From Vesta saturnalis (lineage: Eukaryota; Arthropoda; Insecta; Coleoptera; Lampyridae), in the NCBI GenBank assembly GCA_036346205.1, contig JARFJB010001495.1:3926501-3990500 (forward strand): a DNA stretch of 64,000 nucleotides, in the 5' to 3' direction. Shown here in pieces: positions 1 to 10,736 of this stretch. A program made the translations under genes and the position numbers. Under the pieces are notes generated by a model that had not been told where the DNA came from, did not search any database, and saw only the letters and a program-made list of their open reading frames with translations. Each line of letters opens with the position of its first letter. Within the stretch, counting starts at the first letter, position 1.

Positions 1-399
1 CAAAGGTTTTAGTTTTAAAATATAATGAATTAGAAAATAACTTACCATCAAAATCTGATGGCACAAAATATAAAAAAATTAGGTAAAAACCATGCTTTCT
101 GCCGTAACATTCAGCATTCAGTGAAAAAAAATATAGCGGCTTTCCGAATAACTCAAGTGGGTATTCCCCCTAAAAGTTGTCACGCGTTGCGCGGAATAAT
201 CAGAATCCAATTTTTTAAGAAAGGGAACTATAACTCTTTATGAAATATTACACCCACAAGATATGTTCTAGGAAATGCAAATTAATTGCCTTTCTCAATT
301 CTAAGTTTTAATAATTAAAAACTTTTCTACTATTACGCCAAATAAAAGAACGATCCCAAACCAATGTATTTTTTAATACAACCACAAAAAAGGTTGTTA
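1..399. other. AT-rich flank, no gene seen
   Basis: No coding signal is recognisable. A 61-codon open frame at 58-243 has no family resemblance and is expected by chance in this base composition. The stretch probably holds the 5' non-coding part of the mariner-like element whose transposase follows; its left terminus was not found and may lie before the window. Confidence 0.4.
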
Positions 400-1252
400 C
401 AAGAACACAAGAAAATATTAACCGTGTACTGGGATATATTGAAGGAAATCCTCATGTTAGCACAAGAGCATTATCCACTGAGATGGCCAACAAAATATAT
501 AGGTATTCGTTTAAACTTTTTTCAATTACTTTAAGAATGCTCCCATATCATGTCGTTTTGCATCAGACCTTGAAAGAGGAAGATTTTGATCGAAGGTTAG
601 ACTATTGCCATTGGATGTTAGGCATGATACGCGAAAATAGAGAATTTTTATTTCAAATTCTTTGGACCGATGAAGCCACCTTCAGTAGTGACGGGAGAGT
701 GAATCAGCACAATATGCATTATTGGTATGCAGAAAGTCCCCATTGGTTGCGTGAAGTTCAGCGCCAAGGACGTGGAGTTTAAATGTATGGTGTGGCATAC
801 TGGGAGGCAGAATTATTTGACCATATTTTTTCGAGCAACCCCTAAATGGCAATGTATTTCTTCACTTTTTGGCCAATCAATTACCGTTGTTGTTGGAAGA
901 TGTGCCTCTGGAAACAAGGCAAAAACTGTTTTTGCAGTTGGATGGTTGCCCAGCACATTTTGCTATTAATGTGCGAGAGCATATTAATGCAGTATTTCAA
1001 CAGCGGTGGATTGGAAGAGGAAGTCTGTTTCCATGGCCTCCACGATCGCTAGGCTTAACTTTCCTCGATTTTTATTTATGGGGCCGCTTAAAGGACATCG
1101 TGTTTCGGACTCAACCTACTACTAGAGAAGATATGAAAAACCAGATTCGTAACGCAATACGTAACATACCGAGAGCTGAAATTGAAGCTGCAGTTTTGTC
1201 TAGTCATGAGAGGCTTCAGCAATGCATAGAGCGTGATGATCAGCATTTCTAG
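400..1252 (+). pseudogene. Tc1/mariner-like transposase, frameshifted
   Basis: Relic of a DDE/D transposase that cut and pasted its own element at TA sites. Pieces in different frames follow the family order: helix-turn-helix remnant (QENINRVLGYIEGNPHVSTR, about 405-465), a linker with HHVxLHQxL-like text, the first catalytic block WTDEATF (about 663), HNMHYW, the second block LDGCPAHF (about 941), then WIGRG, WPPRS and LDFYLWGRLKD. The gap from the second D to the D of LDF is 41 residues; the same count is found in the transposase at 13966-14472. Frames change near 780 and 850, and the usual SPD before the third D reads SLG, so it cannot make an active enzyme. The C-terminal 127 codons (869-1252) are the longest intact piece. 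Family assignment is firm; subfamily naming by spacing is an inference. Confidence 0.85.
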
Positions 1253-1970
1253 CATTTACGGGAGCATTAAAAACCTTTCTCCTTTAAATCGGTCCTTTTT
1301 AGGGCCACAACTTACATAATAGAAACAATTCCAGAAAAATATAGTTAAAAAAAATAAAAATTTTAGGGATTTTCGTATAAAGTTTTCTTTGGCCGATATT
1401 TTAAGTTAGGAACAAGATATCAAGATGCGGTTTTCGCATGTTCATGAAAAAAGTCATACCAATGCATTTAATTTTTTTGCGAAAATTAACCGTTTCTGTC
1501 GGAATGTCGAACAAAGTCCTCTGGCGACGACATGTGAAACTAACAAAACTTCAATTATTTTAACACTTGTAGCCCAAGAAAAGCTCTTTTCAACGCGACC
1601 AAGTTTGTTAAAATCAGATTAGCCGTTTCGAAAATACGGGGCGTGATTTAAGGAAACCTTTGAATACCCCCACTTTATTTTTATAGATACGTCAAAAAGT
1701 GCCAAACAAAAAAAAAGTTCAGATTATCCTCGACTTCAAAGATCAGTTATTTTGATATTAGGTTAATATAGCAGAATTCGCAGAAACATCACTTTTTTAG
1801 ATTCAAGATTGCAGTTACGCTCCCTAGCGGGCATTTCAGAAACATGAAAATATTTTCCAGGTTTTTGTATTGGCCGTTTTAGTAATAACTTTTTTTTTTG
1901 CGCAAGCCTCTACGATGGATAGTTTCCCAGATACAGTACGTCGCATTCTTAGTTGGCCACCCTGCACTTG
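1253..1970 (+). mobile_element. 3' non-coding part and right end of mariner-like element
   Basis: Non-coding sequence after the transposase relic. It closes near 1964 with ggccaccctg, the reverse of the CAGGGTG-type ends typical of arthropod mariner-like elements. The same text followed by ACTTGT recurs near 25445 at the end of another transposase relic, so the two belong to one family. No matching left end was found in the window. Confidence 0.5.
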
Positions 1971-2319
1971 TACATCTTGTAAAATATCAGCTTTAAAGCA
2001 AAAAATTTAAAAACATTAAAGATGTTAGAAAAGTATCCTAATTGAAAGTTTTTCATGGGTTACTCTATCGTAAAATCGGTAGTTTATAGCGATTCGTGAA
2101 ATACCTTTTGTAAATATCTCTAAAACTTTAGATTAAGAAATATAGAGATCTTTTTTTATAAAACCCTTTTTTATAGATTAATAAATTTAAATTTAATTAC
2201 ACACTTGTTGGCCTTGCTCAAGAGTGTCTTATGAAAAGTGAAAACAAAACACAAAGTTTTACTAACCATGATCTTTATTATTATCTGGATTTGTCAATAA
2301 TAAACGAACAATATGTCAC

Positions 2320-2321
<2 letters not shown>

Positions 2322-2359
<38 letters not shown>
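2322..2359. repeat. (TA)n microsatellite
   Basis: About 19 uninterrupted TA units. Similar arrays lie at 3668-3724, 4538-4588, 12038-12098, 14761-14804, 30649-30687 and 33199-33231, most of them next to or inside mobile-element ends. Confidence 0.95.
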
Positions 2360-2363
<4 letters not shown>

Positions 2364-2413
2364 TTACATCAGTTCTGCATACATAAAGGCAAAATTTACA
2401 TCAATTGGGGCTT

Positions 2414-2450
2414 GTATCTCGATAGCTCAGTTGGTTAGAGCACTTCTCTA
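2414..2450 (+). other. tRNA-like 5' half (A-box only)
   Basis: The text TCTCGATAGCTCAGTTGGTT followed by AGAGCA matches the acceptor/D-arm part and A-box of a tRNA. The sequence then becomes AT-rich with no anticodon stem, B-box (GTTCGAAT) or 3' acceptor strand. It is best read as a broken tRNA copy or the head of a tRNA-derived SINE, not a working tRNA gene. Confidence 0.5.
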
Positions 2451-2987
2451 GCAAAGTAAAAACTTAATAATAATTTTTAATTACACTAATACAAATATTT
2501 ATCAAAATTTTACCTTAAAACTTCTGTGCTTTCGACATTTTAGTATTCTTAATTTTTGTCTTATCTTCACTTGTAAAGCACATATCCGAGCACTGGGAGA
2601 GTGAATATTGACTCATCCAGTAAAAATGGCTACTGTACCACAAATTAAAACTCAAAATTTAAATATCAGTCTTTGATAGAAGAAAATCATCGTGCGACTC
2701 TATGCACTCTGTTAGAAAATTTATAAGTACAATTAAAAATCTTTTTGTGAGAGAATTTAAGGAATCATAAAATGTAGTGTTACTACTTAGATTATACAGG
2801 TAAGAATCTACATTCCTCCAATTGCTGTTACTAAACCTTCTCTTTCGTAATTGGAAATAAATTGCATTGTTTTGAGTACAACTAGTGCATTTATGCGTAA
2901 TTACACTGCATAATGAAGATTACCCATGGACATTGAGGCCTTAATTTTTATATCTACTTTTTGGTTATAACCCTTCACTTGGTATAT
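2451..2987. other. no gene recognised
   Basis: AT-rich sequence without long frames or recognised repeats. Confidence 0.4.
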
Positions 2988-3493
2988 AGGGTGTATCTAA
3001 AACGGTGGGCTGGCTAAATATTTTCGGATTCTACTTGTAAAAATAAACAAAACATATCTTTGGGAAAATAGCGATTTCCCCTCCATTCCCTCCTGTCCAC
3101 CATTCTGTTTTTTTATTTAAAAAAAAATGTATCTCAAGATCGGGTTAAAGAATCAATATTTGGGAAGAGTCTTCATAATAAAGTCCTAAAATTAGCAAAA
3201 AATCAGAAAATGGCGGCCATATATATTCTTCAATGTTTTATATCTCCATAAGCATTGGTTTTATCAAAATGTATGTTATGCGCTAAAATATTGTCTTTTA
3301 TTTCGAATAAAATGACATTTTATTTGTTAAAATCAGTTAACAAATAACTGATTTATGGCAGAAAATTGATCTTGTATTTTTGTGCCGTTTTCATGTCCTC
3401 CACTTTATGTTCAATTAATTTGAATGTAAATTGTTTTTATTTGTTGTTAATGCTAATATTTGAAAACAGTATCAAATTAGGTAATATTTTTCC
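2988..3493 (+). mobile_element. left end of a mariner-like element, split by a Penelope fragment
   Basis: Begins TA|AGGGTGTATC, a mariner-type terminus, and runs through non-coding subterminal sequence. At 3435-3493 it carries a segment whose reverse complement recurs at about 5640-5705, downstream of the transposase piece at 5285-5640, so these are probably the two inverted arms of one element. The left arm is interrupted at 3494 by a Penelope-like fragment and resumes at about 4792. Confidence 0.5.
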
Positions 3494-3647
3494 TTGTAAT
3501 TGGTAGTGTTGTGTTCACTGATGAACGGTTCTTCTTACATAGAATTAACGCAGAGAAAACTCACATGGAATAACCCCAAAATTGGTAATAAAAGATGTGG
3601 TTTCCAGTAGAAATTCTTGATTTAATTATAAAAAATTATAAACAGTG

Positions 3648-3663
3648 ACGTTTTGGGAAAACT

Positions 3664-3729
<66 letters not shown>

Positions 3730-3741
3730 TCCCATCTTCAG
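3648..3741 (-). ncRNA. hammerhead-ribozyme-like motif, TA-expanded, core damaged
   Basis: On the minus strand: CTGAAGA (core with the tolerant U7 changed to A), GGGAACT, a (TA)n tract, AGTTTTCCC, then AAAACGTC. The G expected at the start of GAAA reads A, so self-cleavage would be impaired. It lies in the sense orientation to the GIY-YIG coding piece. Assigned by motif only. Confidence 0.4.
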
Positions 3742-4189
3742 ACGAATAATACAAAATAAAGAAACAGTGAAGTGCTAAACATTATCTACAACAAATACAT
3801 TTATGCGATATTTTGTTAAGATTATTATTGATAAGTCAATGGACTTATCAAGATTAACTAAGGATTATAATCATTATTAAATTGAACTACATTATAACGT
3901 TTACACTATCAATGTGGATAAATTATGCTGAGTGTAACATCAAGTTATAAAAATCTATTATTACTAATTACCGTAATGACGGGAAACATTGCGACCCGCA
4001 TGATAGAGGATTAAGGCAAATTCAAATTTGTTACAATTTTTCGCTGATTAATAAAACGTGGTGATTATAACAGTTTCTGTCAATTTTATAAAGTGAAAAC
4101 TTTTTAACAATTTTTTTTGTACCAACTTAAATTTCTAGACATGTTAACCAACCTAATACTTGAAACCATGTAATTATGTAATGTTTAAA

Positions 4190-4466
4190 AATGTTTAATT
4201 AAGTTAAGATAAATACTACTAAGGTTACTGATATCTGTTTTAAAGTTAATTGAATTATATTTTTGGGTGTAGAACATTTCATTAAATAACCTTTTTTGTA
4301 GGTTACTTTCACTTGCAAGAATCTGTTTGCCATCAAAATCAAACGTGTGGCCTAATTGTACATAATGGTTGCAGAGAGCTGTATTATCAAGTTTATTTTT
4401 TATGGGGTATTTATGCTGGTTAATTCGTTTTTTAATGTATTGACAAGTCTGTCCAATATAGGATTT
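4190..4466 (-). pseudogene. GIY-YIG endonuclease domain of a Penelope-like element
   Basis: Reading the minus strand from about 4465 gives KSYIGQT (the YIG half of the motif), QYIKKRINQHKY with the catalytic-type Arg and His, then NTALCNHYVQLGHTFDFD and an ILASE block. That order is the Penelope endonuclease, the domain that nicks target DNA. The frame stays open for about 80 codons, but the upstream reverse transcriptase and the GIY half are missing, so it is a truncated relic. Confidence 0.7.
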
Positions 4467-4518
4467 CGATGTAGATAATGTTTAGCACTTAACTGTTTCT
4501 TTATTTTGTATTATTCGT

Positions 4519-4535
4519 CTGAAGATGGGAACTAC

Positions 4536-4597
<62 letters not shown>

Positions 4598-4626
4598 ATG
4601 TATGTATCTCAGTTTTCCGAAACGTC
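4519..4626 (+). ncRNA. hammerhead-ribozyme-like motif with (TA)n in stem-II position
   Basis: CTGAAGA at 4519-4525, then TGGGAACT, a (TA)n run, AGTTTTCC and GAAACGTC at 4619-4626. GGGAACT and AGTTTTCC can pair with one bulge to form stem II, and the TA repeat, itself self-complementary, would extend that helix. GAAA is intact and CGTC gives the short stem III plus GUC cleavage triplet reported for Penelope hammerheads. U7 to A is the one tolerated core change. Folding and cleavage are not tested. Confidence 0.5.
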
Positions 4627-4764
4627 ACTGTTTAAAATTTTTATAATTAAATCATGAATTTCTACTGGAAACCACATCTTTTATTACCAATTTTGGGGTT
4701 ATTCTCTGCTTTAATTCTATGTAAGAAGAACCGTTCATCAGTGAACACAACACTACCAATTACA

Positions 4765-5284
4765 AATAAATTATAATAACGGTTCATGATCTACACCAAA
4801 TTTAAGTAATATTTTTCCCGTAATAAAATTTAATAATAATAAAACAATTGATATTAATTTGTCACATCACTAATTTTACGCACTAACGATTACTCCAGAT
4901 CATGTCAACAATGTACAATCGGAATTATTATTAAATTATTGATTTAGATTATTAAGTAATACTAAGTACTGTTGATCATCTTACCATTGTAAACAGGCAA
5001 TGCACATTGTTGAAAAATAAAACCATATATTTTTATTCTCATTGTTTAATTGCGAGGGATATTTATACATTTAGTGTCAGTGGTTTATTTTTCCAGTTTT
5101 GTTGTTATAATCATGAAGTTTGAATGTTCGTTTGTAGAACTGTCTTTATCCTTATCATCTACAACGCGTACAGGGGCTGAGTCTACGTAGATTGGGTTCC
5201 TGTAACTGGTTTCAAACAAAATTACTTGAAGACCATTTACTTTCGGCAAGGATTCTGTTCACAGGTTAAGCATATTTTAACAGG
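4765..5284 (+). mobile_element. continuation of the interrupted mariner-like element
   Basis: Non-coding stretch between the Penelope fragment and the next transposase piece. It resumes the left-arm text at about 4793. No gene is visible. Confidence 0.4.
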
Positions 5285-5640
5285 AATGGTGTTCAAAACT
5301 GTCATAACCAGCATATCTGGAGCGACGAGAATAGTCATAGTACTGTCCAAAGTAGGCATCAATCAAGATTTTCCTTAAACATATGGGCAAGTATTTTTAA
5401 TGATTATCTTTTGGGTCCTGTCCTACCAAATCGTATAGATGGAGCAAACTATCTTGCTCATTTGTCCGAAAATCTTCCACATTTGTTAGAAGACCTACCT
5501 CTACAGTTAAGAGGAGATATGTGGTTTCAACATGATGGAACTCCAGCACATTTTAGTCAGTTCGTATCAGATTTCCATGAAAATACACCTACAGCTACAA
5601 CACAAGATTATCAAGTTATTTTTGTTATTATTTACTATTA
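5285..5640 (+). pseudogene. Tc1/mariner-like transposase fragment
   Basis: Middle of a DDE/D transposase. NQHIWSDENSH-like text at about 5310 corresponds to the HNxHYWxxENPH block after the first catalytic D; then come FSLNIWASIF, LLGPVLPNR, LPHLLEDLPLQLR and the second catalytic block WFQHDGTPAHFS (about 5523). The frame ends at 5641 shortly after FVSDFHENT, so the third acidic residue and C-terminus are lost. It belongs to the same broad family as the relic at 400-1252. Confidence 0.8.
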
Positions 5641-6383
5641 AATTTTATTATGAGAAAAATATTACTTAATATGGTACTGTTTTCCAATACTAGCATTAAC
5701 AATAAACTGCTGCTTTAATTAATAAAGAACTTTTTTTTTCTTTTTAGATCAAATTTGTGAAGATAATAAAAAAACGAAGTGTTCAAGAACCATTGATTTT
5801 AAAATAAAACGAATAATTAATAATTAGAGAAAATTTGCCATAACTGATAGACGCGACAGTTCATTTTTTGGTGTTAAAATAGTGTTTCTGTTTTTTTGTC
5901 CAGATAACTGTTATCTCTATCAAGGGCCATGGTTTAAAAAATTATCCATTATAAAAATCGCCCTTTGTCGGTGGCGGTTATAAAGTGGACCACTCTTCAA
6001 AATTCATTTTATTTAAAGCGTGCTTGTTTCAATCTTGAAGTGCCTTTAAGATTTGATTGATAGTTTGTCTATTCACTACGTTATGGCGCGATTCAGAAAA
6101 TTTAACGGGTTACTCGAGCTGCAGCATGTGGGAGAGTATTGTTTACGTTTGCTCTGATTAGTTTTTAGGTTTTTAGGTGAATAAATATTTCTTGTTTTTC
6201 AATCTGTTGGTAAGTGCCTGTTTTTCAACATGCACAGGTAGAGTAGATAAATGACATTTAATTATTATGCTGAAATGTAAATATAATTTTAATTCACGGT
6301 ACATATTATGGAACATCGCCCAAATAGAGAGTTTTTTGTTTTATGTAACATTGTTGACATCATGATGTTTTTTTGTGGATAAA
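5641..6383. other. right arm of mariner-like element, then unassigned
   Basis: 5640-5705 is the reverse complement of 3430-3493 and probably marks the right inverted arm. The rest, up to the piggyBac relic, has no recognised feature. Confidence 0.4.
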
Positions 6384-7795
6384 AATGGACAACTATTGTA
6401 AAGACTTTCCTTTTACACTAAAAATATTACTGAAGCTGAATTGATGGAAAATCTTTATTTGGACGATGCCAGTGATGACGAAAATGAAAATTTTGATGTG
6501 GAGAATATCCCATCTGGTAGCGATTCTCTGATCCAAGAGGATCAAATTGCCGACCAGTTGAATGGTGATACCAATGTTATGATTGATGATCTAGAAGACA
6601 CAATTGCACTTAAAGAGTTACAGTGTCGCATACTCAATGAAAAACAAAAAATTTAGCAAGCAAAGACACTTCTGGATTCACTAAATTGGGACAAAAATAA
6701 TTCTCCGTTTTCAGATATTTTGGAGTTTACATGTACTTTGGGAGTGCACGATATTATTAGAAACGATTCTAATCTTACACCAGAATCAATTTTTCAAGCA
6801 AACTGATATGCACAGCAGTTATCAAAGCCAGACAAGCCAGTAGAAAACAAGGAAATCAAAAAGGCTTCCTAGTTGTAGGGACTATTGGTCTAACAACAAA
6901 TTACTTCACAACTCGTTTGTCTTCACTCATTTCAGTAAAACGACTCAGCTGGATTTTGGACAGTCACACTTGAATGATAATTCCATACAACTACAGCACA
7001 ATAGCCCAAACTTTGATAAGCTCTACAAAGTCAAACTATAATAAATCATGTACAAGGTAGGCTCTTTCAAAAAATATTTCTATAGATAAACCAATGATAA
7101 AGTATAAGGGAAGATTGACTTTAAAACAATATATGCCTAAAAAGGGTATAAAGTTTAGATGTTGCCTGATTAAACTGGATATTGTTACAAATTTCAAATA
7201 TACTCTGGTACAGAAGGTGATGGTGTTGAAAAAGATTGGGCAGCCGAGTAACAAAAACTTTATGTCAAAGGGTTGGAAAATAGGCCATTGTTTATATTTC
7301 GATCATTTTTGTACCAGATAACAAAATGAAACATGGCGAATTTTATTCTTATACATTCAACAACGGTCTTTTAGCTTTCAAATGGAAGGATGAGAGCAGT
7401 GTGTTTACTTTCATGTCAATCAGGATAAATCCAAAGCAAAGAGAAAAAAAGACGGAACAGTCGAAAACGTACCATGACCACAGCTTCTAATTTACTGCAA
7501 CAAATATTAATGGAGTCGATAAGTTTGACTGAATAAAATGAACTTATGAAATTGATAGAAAAGGCCATAAATGGAGGCACAGAATATTTTTCTTTTTTCT
7601 AGATGCTTGTATTGTTACTGCCTTTTATTATATACAAGGATCTTAATCTTGAAAAGATGACAATGGAAGAATTTAGATTAGCCGTCACTGAATATCTTAT
7701 ATCTACACCTGATAGAAAAAGAGAATGTCCCGATCTACACAGCCCCATTACACAAGTCATTTGCCCCTATAGAAAAAAGGCTAATAGAAGCTAAT
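6384..7795 (+). pseudogene. piggyBac-like transposase (PGBD type), heavily broken
   Basis: piggyBac transposases excise and insert at TTAA. The family's block order is visible across several frames: an acidic N-terminus (6441-6656), RDYWSNNKLLHNSF (about 6870), LDFGQSHLNDNSI, DKLYKVK, then KYKGRLTLKQYMPKKGIKF (about 7099), the block normally ending KRG(Y/F)K, a YKFQIYSG-like piece, VYISIIF for the VYFDNFF block, FKWKDESSVF and, after 7500, NGVDKFD for the family's GGVDKAD. A C-terminal piece follows at 7603-7795. Stops and frame changes occur throughout, so it is dead. No terminal repeats were found with confidence. Confidence 0.8.
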
Positions 7796-8599
7796 CATCA
7801 ATATATTCTACTAGTGTTTCCAGGCATTTTATCAACACAGTGGTACAGTAGATGTACCACCATTTTTTTGAAAAACTCTGTTTATTTGTTCAAAATTTAT
7901 ATCAGAATGTATAAAAGTACCTTGATGAAAATATAAGTAATTTAAAAAAAATATTTTTTATTTTTTTTTAATTTTTGTCTGCGCACATTGGACTTTTTTA
8001 TTGGAAAATTGCTGTCCCTCAAAGAATTAAACCTTGTGCGTTGACCCTGAAGGAAATAACACTGTGTGAAAGTTCCAAACTTTGGTTTAGCCATGTATCT
8101 CAAGAAATCGTAGCAAAAATTAAGTGTAAAAGTATGTTTATAGAAACTTTTTTCTCGAAAAGCCTTTCATTCTCATCTATTGCAAGAAATTGACTCACAC
8201 TATGTATACCCTCACCTATCGACACCGGATTTACATTCCACTTCAATTAAGTGACCCTTTCAACCTTAAATTAGGTTATTTATTACAAAAACAAAACATA
8301 ATATGAATCTCAAAAAGTTTGCAGTATTGTTATTCCACTTATAGCGACTCCCGATATTCACTTTTTATAAGTTTTGTGTTTTATAATAATAATGTCTTAT
8401 TGCTGGAAAAACCTACGCAAGATAATGGCAGTAAAAAAATTAATTATAGTTTCCCTTAAATCTACATTCTTTGATTTAGAATAATTTGACTAGGATAAAT
8501 TAGGACTACTTTACATCATTTTGAAACTTATTAAAGGAATAATAGCACTGTTGTAAAAAAAAATTACTTAAAGAAATTTTTAAATTTATACAAATTTTT
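7796..8599. other. no gene recognised
   Basis: AT-rich sequence. The 72-codon frame at 7975-8193 has no family resemblance. The start may be the 3' remnant of the piggyBac relic. Confidence 0.35.
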
Positions 8600-9990
8600 A
8601 CAATTTACTTAATATGCTTTAATTGCTCCAAATTTAGCTCCTTTCTGGGTAAAGGTACGGTTATACTTGGGAGTACTAATATGTAACTGTAAGATTGTTT
8701 GTAAGATTCTCTTTTGACCTGTAAAAATCTGCTTTGCTTGCATTGAAGACGTCCAGGATATAAGTCCATAAAACATAATTGACTGAATATATGCAAGATA
8801 GAAAATATGTAATGATTCAATATACAGTTGACCAGTTAATGAACGAAGAACAAAGTAAGCATTGTTATTTTTTTAACAAATTTCTAATATGGATATTACA
8901 CTCGTAAGTTCTTCTCAACTGTAATACCCAGGAATTTAACATGTTGAAGTTTGAGAACACCGTATTTTCGTATTTATCAGAATCATTAAAGGTTAGTATG
9001 ACTTTCGTCTAAATTTAATAGCATTAAATCCTAGAAACAGCAATGGCTCATATCTGAAATAACCCTTTCAACTTGATTTGGCAAATTATGAACATCAGGT
9101 TCAAACAGTACATGTCATTTGCAAATTGAATTATGCTGTCCACACTTTTTATGTATTCTCCCAGCTCATTCACATATGAAATAAAAAGAAGGGGCCATAG
9201 TATGGAACCCTGAGGAACCCCTTGTTTTATTTATGTGGTATCAGAAAAAACGTCAATGTTATTGAAACTTTCGATGCACGTCGTTTGACAGTGTTTTGTT
9301 AAATAAGAATTGATCAATTTGTTGCAAATTTCCATTATTCCGTAACTGCTTTTGCCAGTAAATTTTCATTATTTACCAGGTCAAATGCTGTAGAGAGATC
9401 GAAAGCGGAAAGGAGCTTATTATCTACACATTCTAAAGTGCACGACAAAGACTGAAATACAGCCATTTCGGTTCATTTATTAGGCACAAACCCATATTAA
9501 TAAGTTTTAATTATAGAAAATTCCGTTATATGATTCATTCTACGCATATGTATTTGTTTTTCGAATATTTTTGAGCAGCAAGCTAATAATGACACTGGTC
9601 TATAGTTTTTTGTCTTGATGGTCGCCTTTTTTAAATCCCGGAATTACGTTCGCGACTTTTATAGAATCAACTAATATCCCGTTTGATAAAATAGCATTAG
9701 CAACATTAATGTATTGGATGTGCAACTATTTGCTTATCATACTTTATGACACATGGGAATTACGTCAAGACCTGAAGAATATTTGTTGGGTGACGCAGTA
9801 ATAATTCTAAGTACTTCTTCGACATTAGTTGGACTTAAAAAAATTGAATGATTAATTGTTGTTTATTCTTTGAGCGATTGCTATCTTTATTTCCTAACTC
9901 GCATTGAAAATACTTATTAAACATATTTACTAATAAGTTTGGGTCTATAATTACACTATATTCTGACTTTATTGACAAATATTTACTAGT
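8600..9990 (-). pseudogene. non-LTR retrotransposon reverse transcriptase relic
   Basis: The minus strand shows the reverse-transcriptase motif order of jockey/CR1-like LINEs, read from high to low coordinates: NYRPVSLLACCSKIFEK (about 9610-9560), GFVPNK, DLSTAFDLVN (about 9400, first catalytic Asp), a GVPQGSxLGP-like block near 9210, a YVNEL block, and QFANDM where FADD is expected near 9130. The tail has no clear match. Many stops and frame changes show long decay. The element end and poly-A tail were not identified. Confidence 0.75.
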
Positions 9991-10084
9991 TGAAGTTTTC
10001 TTACTATTATTGAATAACCTAAAAACTGTTTTTGTTTTATTATAAGTTTTTGTTATGAACGAATAAGTTCAAAGTTAAATATGT

Positions 10085-10190
10085 AATTAAAAATTATTAT
10101 TAATTTCATTAAATACATAAATAAAAAGTTTACCTCGAGATAAACTTTTTATTTATGTATTTAATAAAATTAATAATAGTTTTTGTTTTG
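10085..10190. repeat. near-perfect palindrome
   Basis: Two arms of about 45 bp (about 10089-10133 and 10143-10187) are reverse complements around a centre CCTCGAGA, with one or two mismatches. The right arm is followed by sequence resembling the left flank. It lies between the LINE relic and the second piggyBac left end. Confidence 0.85.
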
Positions 10191-10241
10191 TTTTGTGAAA
10201 CAGCAATTATATACGCGTTATGGGTTAGCTTAACTTGCTTT

Positions 10242-10736
10242 TTAACCCTCCTATTGTGTTTGGGTCAATATGACCCAATCACATTCTACTAATGTGCATA
10301 ATTCCTTAATTTATTTAAATACTTCGTTGCCACTGCATGACTTTTATTTCATTACTCTAATAACGGTATAACTAGATTGATATTAGAAAATTATAATTAG
10401 TTTTTTTTTTTAATGCATTTGTTACACTCACTGTGTTTTTGTGTGGTTGAAATTAGAAGAACGCGATGCAGATTATTATCATAGACTAATGTATTTTGTT
10501 AGATTTGTTTTATTTTCATAAAAATAAATAATTTACATAATATTGCCACATTATTGCGCATATTGTATGCGTTATTTGCGTACCGGTAAACAAGTTTATT
10601 CAGTTCCTGTTGAGACTTGCCTGTGGCTCCGCGTATAAATGCAGCCAGTGAGCATCTGTGTGTGTTAGTTTCGTAGTAAATATCAAACTTGATGCTATAC
10701 TCTAATAAGAAATACCTAACAATTGAAATTTATTAT
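10242..10736 (+). mobile_element. left end and leader of a piggyBac-like element
   Basis: TTAA at 10242-10245 is followed directly by CCCTCCTATTGTG and the palindrome TGGGTCAATATGACCCA (10261-10277). TTAA target sites, a CCCT-starting terminal repeat and an inner short inverted repeat are hallmarks of piggyBac-type elements. The transposase relic begins at 10737. The right end was not found; it appears to be cut off near the (TA)n array at 12038. Confidence 0.7.

Larger units (their letters stand above)
3494..4764 (-). mobile_element. Penelope-like element fragment with inverted ends
   Basis: Two roughly 295-bp arms, 3494-3790 and 4470-4764, are inverted copies of one another and each contains a (TA)n run. 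Between them the minus strand encodes a GIY-YIG endonuclease domain. Penelope-like elements combine a telomerase-related reverse transcriptase with a GIY-YIG endonuclease and carry LTR-like, often inverted, ends; here the reverse transcriptase is missing, so this is a 5'-truncated copy. A flanking repeat of about 20 bp (around 3472-3493 and 4793-4815, ending TAATATTTTTCC) looks like a target-site duplication. Confidence 0.7.
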
